Of a stretch of 12,055 nt of DNA, positions 6,001 to 12,055 are shown one piece after another. The notes beneath the pieces are model-generated. The model was not told the origin of the DNA, ran no database searches, and saw only the letters and a list, made by a program, of their open reading frames with translations. Origin of the DNA: Treponema sp. (GTDB lineage: Bacteria; Spirochaetota; Spirochaetia; Treponematales; Breznakiellaceae); assembly GCA_009786675.1 (NCBI GenBank), contig WQRP01000027.1, positions 3,152 through 15,206 of the forward strand, given 5' to 3'. How positions within the stretch are numbered: the stretch's first letter is position 1; each line of letters opens with the position of its first letter. The position numbers and the translations under genes are program-made.

Positions 6001-7736
6001 GGGGGGCCCTGGTTGAATGGTCGGTCGTTTCAAGGGGCGAAGGTTACCCTGCGATATTCGACGGCACGACCGTCACTGGCACGAACCTGGGCGGAACGCT
6101 TGCCATAGCGCCGTCGCCAAACCAGGCGCTGGGGTACGTTGACGTGCAGGCCAGGGTCACTAACTGGATCGCCGCGCCCGGGGGGAACGCCACCGGAATC
6201 CAGAACGCCAGGATAATGCCGCCCACGGGCTTTATGGTACAGATAGGCGGCTTCACCGTTACCCCTGTCCCTGTTGAAAGGGGCGAGGGCCATCAGTTTA
6301 CCGTTGCGGTTACCGGGGGGCAAGGATATCCGGGCGACGGTGTCGTATGGACTGTCTCGGGGGCTACGAAGCCCGGAACCTCCGTGGACGCGAGCAACTG
6401 GTTCAACCTGGCCGGAACCGAGCCCTACAATAACCAGGCCGGCAACATTATCACCTTGCGCTCGTTTTCTGTCTGCAACCCCGAAATTTTCGGTACCGTC
6501 GAGGTAAGAATGGTTGGGCGTATGCATCTGGGCAGCTGGAGAAGGGTCACCGCCGGCGTCGATCACACCATGGGTATAACCTGGGAAAACAGGCTGTATA
6601 CCTGGGGAAACCAAACCAATGGCGGGCAGCTTGGCCATCTTGATCCCGATGCGGCTATTGCCGGCTCGCCGGCGGTAACCAGTCCTAGGCGAGTGGGCGA
6701 CCACTTCTGGCGTTATGCCAGCGGGGGATGGGGGCATACCACCGGCATCAGGATGGACGGCACGCTCTGGGAATGGGGCAGGTGGCATGGCTTCCATGGC
6801 GCCGATCCTGTCCCTGGGCACAACGTGCCCACCCAGGTGCGGATTGCCGGCGCCGCCGAAGGGGACTATGCCACCGGCTGGGTATACCTTGTCGCCGGCC
6901 ACGGCCACAACCTGGCCATCCGGCAGGGCCCCAGCGGGGAGCGCTGGCTGTATGGCTGGGGCAATTCCAGGGAAGGCAGGCTTGGCCTTGGGACGCCCAT
7001 GACCGGAAATAATACGGTTGTCCGCCACCCGACCAGGGTGCCTGTCGGGGATGACTGGGATTCCGTTTCCACGGGCATGTGGCATTCCGCCGGCCTTAGG
7101 GACGGGATCATGTACGTATGGGGAAGGAATACGCGGGGGCAGCTTGGTCCCGGCGGCGAGTCGAACGTTCCCCGGCGGCTGGATACAGGCGACTGGCCCG
7201 CGCGGTGGAGGGCGGTAGCCGTGGGGGGAAACATCGGCAATACTTCCGGTTTTACGGTTGCCCTCTGTCATGAGTACGGCCATATGTATGTCTGGGGATC
7301 GAATAACGACGGCGCTCTGGGCCCCTTTGACGATGATTTTGGCGTTATTTCAAATACCCCCAGAAGGGTACGGATAAACGGGGCGGACCACGAATGGGAA
7401 TCCGTGCACCTGAACGGTACCAGGCACGTAATTGCCATCGACACGGACGGCGTTCTCTGGACCTGGGGACGTAACTACCATGGGGCAATTGGGGACGGGC
7501 CTGTGGCCGGGGGAGGCACCCCTACGGGAACCGGAACCAACGCGATCCGGGCGACCCCTTTCAGGATAGAGGCGACCGGAGGCCGGACATGGGATTTTTC
7601 CCTCGGCAGCGGTTCGGCCAGCATGGCCATCGACAACATGGGTTATTTATGGGCCTGGGGACACAACAACCCGCATGGCCAGCTCGGTCTTGGGGACACT
7701 GTGAACAGGCTGGTTCCAACGCAGGTTCCGGACTGA
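3006..7736 (+). CDS. Giant mosaic lipoprotein: InlB-type repeats, Ig-like modules, RCC1 propeller
   Basis: This is a 1576-residue predicted lipoprotein. The start ATG at 3006 has GGAGGG (2993-2998) seven bases upstream and gives a signal ending in the lipobox LSGC (Cys28); an in-frame ATG at 2991 overlaps that ribosome-binding site. Modules in order: a beta-rich N-terminal region of the kind seen in treponemal lipoproteins (about 44-250); an unrecognised segment (251-388); and six InlB/Listeria-Bacteroides-type repeats starting near 389, 466, 551, 627, 709 and 791, each with the pattern F.P.GG...ITLP..GF....F.GW.......L.A.W. Three Big_2-like Ig modules follow (about 870-1170). Finally, about 400 residues form seven RCC1 blades (1174-1576), each with a W..V..G..H..AI...G.LW.WG...G.LG pattern, enough to close a beta-propeller. 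Ig-like and InlB repeats usually form a stalk, with the propeller as a distal binding head. A surface-exposed adhesive or recognition role is inferred; the ligand is unknown. Confidence 0.9.
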   Translation: MKNIRPKNGTAILALLLAATGLLVLSGCRNPLSPPREAAIAERGVGTLSLTIGGSGGAARTIAPVWPGDGSLRLDLGFAPSYGCTGGNEAFSVPDWNQGDPVELYAGRWDLAVRAFRVDGGVATKIAEGSRLGIPVEPGAGTNITVALSPIRDGNGTFIWEITILDGFEISAGESTLAITPVGGGTWSHSGAFSATGTMSIPAGVYRVVFTLACANGERENAVIRELLHVYGNMTSAFAETLGELHFPTSLLSIILNAINNPVHGTIQASLYAAGVRAGHFPLLGINGVEDLGDTDFHGFLGRFDSLVAGPIRGEDLANLVDAALVAELADRDRVYANRDHAETSIRGLVANGDPAGVSFAWAGTRSVTVAVAGFVVTIGFNTDVYDHMVTFDPNGGGGGQGHILAYSGQAVTLPGSPGKGFDYLFTGWNTQANGGGRQHLGGSPFTVTGDVTLFAVWTLATGDTIQVILASGVGSVADIPLTSVPPGTEIILPPLPGEFANPGHFFTGWSAGGAVGLFPVGSTFAVTGPGSPVVLSAQWEAIVGDAPLTCTVRIEPNVEGAGVAIVMSVPQGTTITLPHGGFAREWYDLLPRWYIQAAGGTGHGFGESVLVDGDITLYARWHRPGFTVSFDVAGGSTVPGLEGGGTGTRNVLRGKTIDLPVLERANYTFVGWSTEIDGERIHLGLSPFLVVRDTRLQAEWEPGDPEVFTVTFAPNGGAGDDIVTIAVAGTTITLPGGGFTKADHAFVGWRYGTPDGLLHVGLAPFTVSRDARLYASWIPAPAGSAPPATFTVTFRPNHADAAGEAFSLVPVPQGTTITLPSAGFTKHQHFLYGWARAAVGVGGARDYALNAQFDVAGDVDLFAVWRFATVENVAVSPALVTVARGETRQFTAQVTGQGSPPQDVNWTLSGTVSPGTGIDPSSGLLTVAAGQTPGNGIFIVRAVSPHNQDVVGTAPVNVPEPTVTGVKVIPRVFPAQAQRGGSVEFDLEITGPGHPGAGGALVEWSVVSRGEGYPAIFDGTTVTGTNLGGTLAIAPSPNQALGYVDVQARVTNWIAAPGGNATGIQNARIMPPTGFMVQIGGFTVTPVPVERGEGHQFTVAVTGGQGYPGDGVVWTVSGATKPGTSVDASNWFNLAGTEPYNNQAGNIITLRSFSVCNPEIFGTVEVRMVGRMHLGSWRRVTAGVDHTMGITWENRLYTWGNQTNGGQLGHLDPDAAIAGSPAVTSPRRVGDHFWRYASGGWGHTTGIRMDGTLWEWGRWHGFHGADPVPGHNVPTQVRIAGAAEGDYATGWVYLVAGHGHNLAIRQGPSGERWLYGWGNSREGRLGLGTPMTGNNTVVRHPTRVPVGDDWDSVSTGMWHSAGLRDGIMYVWGRNTRGQLGPGGESNVPRRLDTGDWPARWRAVAVGGNIGNTSGFTVALCHEYGHMYVWGSNNDGALGPFDDDFGVISNTPRRVRINGADHEWESVHLNGTRHVIAIDTDGVLWTWGRNYHGAIGDGPVAGGGTPTGTGTNAIRATPFRIEATGGRTWDFSLGSGSASMAIDNMGYLWAWGHNNPHGQLGLGDTVNRLVPTQVPD
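4169..5615 (+). repeat. Six tandem InlB-type (Listeria-Bacteroides) repeats
   Basis: Six units of about 77-85 codons start near 4170, 4401, 4656, 4884, 5130 and 5376. The copies have diverged, but a 20-base sequence, GGCACGACCATAACGCTTCC, is identical in three of them (4722-4741, 5193-5212, 5448-5467) and encodes the GTTITLP core. Units 3, 5 and 6 are thus the most closely related at the DNA level. Confidence 0.8.
6531..7733 (+). repeat. Seven RCC1-type propeller blades
   Basis: Seven repeats of roughly 50-65 codons are recognisable by a WG motif, followed in most copies by N..G.LG (YTWGNQTNGGQLG, YGWGNSREGRLGLG, YVWGRNTRGQLG, YVWGSNNDGALG, TWGRNYHGAIG, AWGHNNPHGQLGLG). Blade 2 (EWGRWHGFHG) is the most divergent. 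Seven blades is the full number for an RCC1/BLIP-II-like fold. The domain runs to the last codons of the protein. Confidence 0.8.
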
Positions 7737-7772
7737 TCTTTGGGGATCCGTAGTGCACACAGGAGGACTTGC

Positions 7773-9029
7773 ATGAACAGAACATTGAGAACAATCGCGC
7801 CTTGCGCCGTTCCGATAGCCTTTGTGGCAGTCGCCGTGGCGCTCGCCGGGTGCTACAGCCGGATACTTCCGGAACCGTCGCAGGACAGGCTGGCCGTCGC
7901 CGGCGCGCCCAACACCAGGGATCTTGGCGGGCTTCCCGGCCACGAAGGCAGGGCGGTCAGGCGGGGCCTGCTTGTTCGTTCCGGCGAACTGGACAGGCTT
8001 ACGCCCAGGGGGCAGGATTTCCTGTTCGGCGGCGGCCAAATGGGAATCGAAACCGTTGTGGACTTTCGCTGCGCCGCCTTGCGCCTGGACTTTGCGGAGG
8101 GGGAAGTCTCCGGTACTTCCAGCGAGCGCAGCCGCGCGCCGGGCAGGATGCCGGACGGCGTGCTGTGGCCGGGGGACACCGGGATTCCCGAGGGCGTGGC
8201 CCTGGATGACATCATCTGGAGACGAGACATCGACTTCGACCACGTCGTGCGCGACGTGCTTCAGTGGTACAGGAATCTCGTGACGAACCACAGGGCGCAG
8301 TACCTGGAGTTTTTCAGGGCACTGCTGGCCGCCGACGGCCCGGTGCTGTTTCATTGTTCCACCGGGAAGGACAGGGCCGGCGTGGCCGCCGCGCTTCTGC
8401 TTATGGCTCTGGGCGTGTCGGACGAGGACATCGTCGCGGACTACATGCTCTCGAAGGGGCTGCTGCACGAGAAGCTTTTCCCGGTGGTGCCGTTCGTCCG
8501 GGGCGAAATGGCGCGGGACATGCACGGGAAAAGGCTGGACGCGCTGTTTCTTGTCCGGGGAACCCCGGACGAGGCCGCCCGGGTTCAGGAGGGCCTAAGG
8601 AGGGAGGCCGAGCGGGGGATCCTGCGCCGGCATATGCAGGGCGTGTTCTCCGGGATTATGTCCGGGGATCCGGGGATGTCCCCTGGGCTGGCCGTCGAGC
8701 GGGCGAAAGAGGAGATGGCCAGGCTACTGGCCGGCCTTGAAGACGAGCAGGATCTCCGGGACGCCATCGACCTGGCGTTCGAGGGCTCCGTGGATTGGAT
8801 GCGCGAGCTTGGGGGGATCCCCGGGGACGATTTCGACGGCTGGGTCCGGGATTTTGCCTGGAACGCCGGCAACAAAATCCAGCCCCTTCTTTCGGTGTTC
8901 CCCCAGTGGATCGAGGCGGCCCTTGACGAGGTGCGGGTCTCGTTTGGCGGCATCGAGGGTTTCCTGGATGGGCTCGGGGACGACGCCGTGGCAAGGCTGA
9001 GGGAACTGTACCTGGAGCCCGGCCTTTAA
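7773..9029 (+). CDS. Lipoprotein tyrosine/serine phosphatase (PtpB/LipA-like, Y_phosphatase3)
   Basis: This 418-residue predicted exported phosphatase has a signal ending in the lipobox LAGC (Cys27), which places it on the outer face of the inner membrane or on the outer membrane. The start ATG at 7773 follows AGGAGG (7761-7766) at six bases. The catalytic domain begins with N47-T-R-D-L-G-G, the NxRDLGG motif typical of PF13350. The P-loop is HCSTGKDRAG, with nucleophile Cys195 and Arg201 (CX5R). The C-terminus (about 376-418: WIEAALDEVRVSFGGIEGFL...ARLRELYL) matches the end of the family. Between the helix after the P-loop (about 223) and this end lie about 150 residues where I would expect about 40, so the lid region is enlarged. 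The family acts on phosphotyrosine, phosphoserine/threonine or phosphoinositides. The substrate outside the cytoplasm is unknown. It sits 36 nt after the giant lipoprotein gene, probably in the same operon. Confidence 0.88.
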   Translation: MNRTLRTIAPCAVPIAFVAVAVALAGCYSRILPEPSQDRLAVAGAPNTRDLGGLPGHEGRAVRRGLLVRSGELDRLTPRGQDFLFGGGQMGIETVVDFRCAALRLDFAEGEVSGTSSERSRAPGRMPDGVLWPGDTGIPEGVALDDIIWRRDIDFDHVVRDVLQWYRNLVTNHRAQYLEFFRALLAADGPVLFHCSTGKDRAGVAAALLLMALGVSDEDIVADYMLSKGLLHEKLFPVVPFVRGEMARDMHGKRLDALFLVRGTPDEAARVQEGLRREAERGILRRHMQGVFSGIMSGDPGMSPGLAVERAKEEMARLLAGLEDEQDLRDAIDLAFEGSVDWMRELGGIPGDDFDGWVRDFAWNAGNKIQPLLSVFPQWIEAALDEVRVSFGGIEGFLDGLGDDAVARLRELYLEPGL

Positions 9030-9045
9030 GGCAAAGGAGCGTAAG

Positions 9046-9819
9046 ATGAAAAAACTACTGGCGTTTGTTTTTGCCGCGTCGCTTTTTGCCGCGCCGGCCC
9101 TTGCCCTGGATTTTCTGCCGGGCATCTCTTTAAGCGCCGGCGGCGGCGGAATCTTCAACACGCACTGGCGCGACGGAGTCCTTCACGGCCAGTTCCGGGA
9201 CTACGAGGTTCGCGGTATCGGCGGCCCCGGCGAGCATACCTGGCACGCGATGCGGCGGGGGCTGTTCAACACCCGCGATCTTGTCGCCGGCGGCGGGGTC
9301 TACGGGTTTTTCGACGCGACCCTGGCCACCCTGGGGGTGGGGATCGTGTTCAACGGCGTCGGCCGTTACCTGGACGTGCCGGATCTGTCCGACACGGTCA
9401 GCCCCTCGCTTGCCGGCGAGGAGCTTCTGAGCTTCGGCGTGACGCACCTGATCCTGTCGCTGATGCTTCGCTACCCCTTCGATCTGCACGAGCGGTGGAT
9501 CCTTTTCCCGACGCTTGGAATCGACGGCCAAATAGCCCTTGGCGACTTCGGCGGCGACATGCGGCCCCATCTTCAGCAAGTGGCGAACCTGGGCTACGAG
9601 GTCCCGACCCTGGGCGAGTTCTGGAACTCCATTTGGCTAAGGTTCGGCGTCGGCGCGGATTTCGCCCTTCGCGGAAACCTGTTCCTTCGCGGGGAACTGC
9701 TTTACGGCTTCAGGCTGAACGGCCCCCACGACGCCGGTTACTGGGAGCGGGGCGTGTCGAACGGCCTGAACGTAAGGATCGGGGTAGGATACACGTTCCT
9801 GGGGCATGTGCTACAATGA
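9046..9819 (+). CDS. Predicted outer-membrane beta-barrel protein, unknown function
   Basis: This 257-residue protein has a classical signal peptide (MKKLLAFVFAASLFAAPALA) and a likely signal peptidase I site after Ala20; no lipobox Cys is present. AAGGAG (9034-9039) lies six bases before the ATG. The mature part is rich in Gly and aromatic residues with alternating hydrophobic strands, such as GGGVYGFFDATLATLGVGIVF, LRFGVGADFALRGNLFLRGELLYGFRL and a C-terminal NVRIGVGYTFLGHVLQ. This suggests an outer-membrane barrel of 8-10 strands, similar in style to OmpA/OprF-like or treponemal OMP families. I do not recognise the exact family. It starts 16 nt after the phosphatase gene, and its stop overlaps the longest reading frame of the TolC-like gene, so co-expression is likely. 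Confidence 0.75.
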   Translation: MKKLLAFVFAASLFAAPALALDFLPGISLSAGGGGIFNTHWRDGVLHGQFRDYEVRGIGGPGEHTWHAMRRGLFNTRDLVAGGGVYGFFDATLATLGVGIVFNGVGRYLDVPDLSDTVSPSLAGEELLSFGVTHLILSLMLRYPFDLHERWILFPTLGIDGQIALGDFGGDMRPHLQQVANLGYEVPTLGEFWNSIWLRFGVGADFALRGNLFLRGELLYGFRLNGPHDAGYWERGVSNGLNVRIGVGYTFLGHVLQ

Positions 9820-9823
9820 TGTA

Positions 9824-11155
9824 ATGATACCCAAAGTAACGGCGCTGGCGTTTTGCCTGGCCGGGCTTGCGTGTTTCGGTCTTTCCGCCGAAACCATCAG
9901 CCTGGAACAGGTTCGGACGCTGGCCCTGGCGAACTCGCGAAGCCTTGCCAGGCACAACCTTGCCCTTCGCGGCACCGTGCTAGACGAGCGGGCGCGTGTG
10001 TTCTCGAACCTTCCGTCACTGTCCCTGGGGGCCAGCGCCTCGATGGGCCTGTGGAACCCCGTGCGCGCCGAGCCCGCCCCAAACCCCCTGGACACGCTTA
10101 GCGCCGGGGCGAGTTTCAGCGTTTCCCAGAGGATTTTCGAGGGGGGAAGAACCTCGATCCAAAGGGCGATTAACGAAATCGCGTCGGAAAGCGCCAGACA
10201 GGACGCGCTGGCGGAATTCTTCAGCGTGCTGGATTCGGCGGACAACGCCTTCTACGCCGTGCTGGAGGCCGAGGCGACGCTGGAGGCCGAGGAGGCCTCG
10301 CTGCAGGTCGCGCTCGCCGGCCTTGCCATCGCGGAGATTCGGCTTGCCACTGGGATGATCAACCAGGGCGAGTTCCTGCGGGCGATGGCGGACAAGGTTG
10401 CCAGGGAAAACTCCCGCAACCAGGCGCGACGCAACCTGTCCCTGGCCAACGCCAGGCTCCGCTCGCTTGTCGGCGTAGGCTCCCTTCCCCCGCTTGATCC
10501 CATCGATTTTTCCGGGTACGAGGAACTGATCCTTAGGCTTGGCAACATCACCGACGACGAGGCGGACGCCTTGTACGACGAATTCTGGCGGCTGCTTGTC
10601 GGCTCGAACCCCGCGCTGGCGCAGGCCGCGCTTTCCACTAGGCGGGCGGAGCAAAACCTTAGCATGGCAAGGCGGGCCTACTCGCCCACCGTCGGCGCGT
10701 CGTTTTCCACCGGCCTTAACTTTTACCCTGAGTTCGGGGTTAGGGGGGGGCTTTCGCTAAGCGCGAGCATCCCCATCGACTTCTGGGTTATCGCAAACAA
10801 CGTTGAAAGAAGCAGGCTCGCCCGCGACGCCTCGATGCTGGACTACATAAGCGCCGGCGCCAACCTTGAGCTTGAGCTGCAAAGCGCCCTGCTGAACGTT
10901 TTCGCGTTCGCCGGATCGGTTCTGCACTCCCGCCTTAGCCTGGGCTACGCGGAAAGGCATTTTCAGTTTGTCGAGGAACGGTACAGGCTTTTCCAAAGCT
11001 CGATCGCCGAACTCAGCGAGGCTTCCACCCTGCTTATAAACAGCCGCAACAACCATATCCGGGCAAGCTACGGGTTTCTGCAGGGGCTTTCCAGGCTCCG
11101 TTCGCTGGGGGCCATTGACGACACCGAAAGATTGATAGAAATCTTAATGCCATAG
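9824..11155 (+). CDS. TolC-like outer-membrane efflux protein (OEP family)
   Basis: This 443-residue protein belongs to the outer membrane efflux protein family (PF02321), which forms trimeric ducts for efflux pumps and type I secretion. After a signal peptide (MIPKVTALAFCLAGLACFGLSA, cleavage before ETISLEQ) come two homologous halves. Each has a long alpha-helical stretch rich in Ala/Glu/Arg (about 40-65 and 110-205 in the first half; about 250-280 and 325-430 in the second) and a beta segment (PSLSLGASASMGLW; PTVGASFSTGLNFYPEF). The opening ISLEQVRTLALANSRSL is typical of the family. I prefer the ATG at 9824 because it starts a clean signal peptide; the in-frame ATG at 9806 would add MCYNDV and overlap the upstream gene. 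Neither has a clear ribosome-binding site, so translation is probably coupled to the preceding gene. No adaptor or pump gene is adjacent; the MacB-type permease 8.5 kb upstream is a possible partner. Confidence 0.88.
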   Translation: MIPKVTALAFCLAGLACFGLSAETISLEQVRTLALANSRSLARHNLALRGTVLDERARVFSNLPSLSLGASASMGLWNPVRAEPAPNPLDTLSAGASFSVSQRIFEGGRTSIQRAINEIASESARQDALAEFFSVLDSADNAFYAVLEAEATLEAEEASLQVALAGLAIAEIRLATGMINQGEFLRAMADKVARENSRNQARRNLSLANARLRSLVGVGSLPPLDPIDFSGYEELILRLGNITDDEADALYDEFWRLLVGSNPALAQAALSTRRAEQNLSMARRAYSPTVGASFSTGLNFYPEFGVRGGLSLSASIPIDFWVIANNVERSRLARDASMLDYISAGANLELELQSALLNVFAFAGSVLHSRLSLGYAERHFQFVEERYRLFQSSIAELSEASTLLINSRNNHIRASYGFLQGLSRLRSLGAIDDTERLIEILMP

Positions 11156-11165
11156 GGGACGAACG

Positions 11166-11795
11166 ATGCTGCAACTTGCCGTGTTTCTGGGAAACCCGGG
11201 CCGACAATACGAACGCAACCGGCACAACGCCGGCTGGCTTCTCGCCGACGCCCTGCCTTTTTCCCCGTCGCTTTCCTGGCAGAAAAAGTACAGGGGGCTG
11301 TACGCCGCCAGGGACGGGCTTCACTTTCTGAAACCCCAGACCTTCATGAACCTTTCCGGGGAATCGGCTCTGGCCGTGGCGACGTTTTTCAAAATCAAGC
11401 CCGAGCAGATTATAGTCGTGCACGACGAAATCGAGCTTAACCCCGGAACCCTCTCCCTTAAATTCTCAGGCGGCCTTGGCGGGCACAACGGCCTGCGTTC
11501 GATGAAGGCCTGTTTCGGCACCGCCGACTTCTGGCGGCTGCGGATCGGCGTGGGCAGGCCGGACGGCCGGGCTCCCGGCGCGGGCGGTAGCATCGAAAGC
11601 AGCAGGGAGGCCGGCATAGCCGCGTGGGTGCTCTCGGATTTCTCCGGGGACGAAACCCGCGGGCTTGCCCCCGTGTTCGGCGCCGGGGCGGAATTGCTGG
11701 AACGGGCGTTCGCCGACGGCCCGGAAACTCTGTTGCCGGAATGGGCAAAGAAAAATTGCCTTGCGGTGCCGGCGGATGTACTGGAAGGAACATAG
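11166..11795 (+). CDS. pth: Peptidyl-tRNA hydrolase
   Basis: This 209-residue cytoplasmic enzyme cleaves the ester bond of peptidyl-tRNAs dropped by ribosomes, which recycles tRNA. It shows the family motifs: GNPG..Y..NRHNAGW with Asn10 and catalytic His20; FMNLSG with Asn62; VVHDE with Asp87; and GGLGGHNGLRSM with Asn108. These correspond to E. coli N10, H20, N68, D93 and N114. A GGGGA (11155-11159) lies six bases before the ATG. It begins 10 nt after the TolC-like gene and is probably transcribed with it. The length is slightly above the usual 190 or so, owing to the C-terminal tail. Codon use resembles its neighbours. Confidence 0.96.
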   Translation: MLQLAVFLGNPGRQYERNRHNAGWLLADALPFSPSLSWQKKYRGLYAARDGLHFLKPQTFMNLSGESALAVATFFKIKPEQIIVVHDEIELNPGTLSLKFSGGLGGHNGLRSMKACFGTADFWRLRIGVGRPDGRAPGAGGSIESSREAGIAAWVLSDFSGDETRGLAPVFGAGAELLERAFADGPETLLPEWAKKNCLAVPADVLEGT

Positions 11796-11955
11796 ACTGT
11801 TGAATTATCCGTGCCGCCCTGCTCAGGTGGGGGATCCTGTCCAGAAGTTCGCGCCGACTGTATATCGGCGCCTTACGCCGCCGCGCCAGCGCCGCTAAAC
11901 TGGGGCTTTTCCCCGGTTTAGCGCGAGCCGGCGATGCCGGCTATTCGGCTGTGTC
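11796..11955. other. Convergent intergenic region with three hairpins
   Basis: This region lies between the end of pth and the end of a gene on the opposite strand. Three inverted repeats follow one another. The first is GCGCCGA/TCGGCGC (11851-11857 with 11865-11871, 7-nt loop). The second is a 13-bp stem with one G-U pair (11893-11905 with 11911-11923, loop CTTTT). The third is AGCCGGC/GCCGGCT (11926-11932 with 11936-11942, loop GAT). None is followed by a U-tract on either strand. Confidence 0.6.
11893..11923. terminator. Strong hairpin, possible bidirectional terminator
   Basis: CGCTAAACTGGGG pairs with CCCCGGTTTAGCG through a five-base loop: 13 bp with one wobble pair. It lies about midway between two convergent genes, where a shared terminator is expected. 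The absence of a T-run after the stem on either strand argues against a textbook intrinsic terminator. It may act as an RNA 3'-end stabiliser or with Rho instead. Confidence 0.45.
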
Positions 11956-12055
11956 CTAATCGGCCAGTGGCATGGCGAACGGCGCTATGGTCAGGGCGCC
12001 GTCCATTAGGAACAGGAACTCGTTGCTGGTTGTCAAATCGCCCGTCCTTGAGAAC
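11956..12055 (-). CDS. C-terminal end of an unidentified protein (partial, minus strand)
   Basis: On the minus strand one frame is open from the window edge to a TAG (complement of 11956-11958). It encodes 32 complete codons ending GALTIAPFAMPLAD. About three quarters of its third positions are G or C. The competing open frame on this strand has much weaker third-position bias and an implausible composition. The ending is too short to assign a family. The gene converges on pth. Confidence 0.6.
   Translation of the reverse strand, partial: FSRTGDLTTSNEFLFLMDGALTIAPFAMPLAD

Noticed and set aside
6030..7283. A 417-codon open frame on the minus strand, opposite the RCC1 region
   Set aside because: Same reason: it mirrors the codon bias of a well-supported gene and shows no domain or export signal.

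Overview
The window comes from a G+C-rich bacterium with an outer membrane. The third codon positions of the real genes are mostly G or C. The best guess is a spirochaete of the Treponema/Breznakiellaceae type. This rests on the style of the genes: consecutive lipoproteins with short lipoboxes, a giant lipoprotein built from InlB-type (Listeria-Bacteroides) repeats, Ig-like modules and an RCC1 propeller, and a stand-alone MacB-type permease. No rRNA or other phylogenetic marker is present, so the taxonomic call is an inference. 

Layout. (1) 1-1319: the end of an export operon. It has the last 34 codons of an unidentified protein, then a MacB/FtsX-family ABC permease whose start overlaps the upstream stop (ATGA). 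A G-rich hairpin just after the permease stop may end this transcript. (2) 1320-1693: a non-coding, less G+C-rich gap. It holds a consensus-like sigma-70 promoter (TTGACA, 17 bp, TACGAT) whose spacer and -10 box lie inside a hairpin-forming inverted repeat, then a leader of about 250 nt. (3) 1694-11795: six closely packed genes on the + strand, probably one operon. In order they are a small lipoprotein with two Fn3-like repeats, a 1576-residue mosaic lipoprotein, a lipoprotein tyrosine/serine phosphatase, a predicted outer-membrane beta-barrel protein, a TolC-like outer-membrane efflux protein, and peptidyl-tRNA hydrolase (pth). Gaps between genes are 10-36 nt, or a small overlap. (4) 11796-11955: a short convergent intergenic region with three consecutive hairpins. 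(5) 11956-12055: the C-terminal end of a gene on the - strand, unidentified. 

Five of the six genes in the main cluster carry an export signal. The cluster therefore looks like a cell-envelope module (surface display, an exported phosphatase and an outer-membrane exit duct) with the housekeeping gene pth at its 3' end. The TolC-like protein may work with the MacB-type permease of the upstream operon, but nothing in the sequence proves this. The most notable points are the promoter/operator palindrome, the mosaic lipoprotein, the enlarged insertion in the exported phosphatase, and a 10-G homopolymer inside the permease gene.
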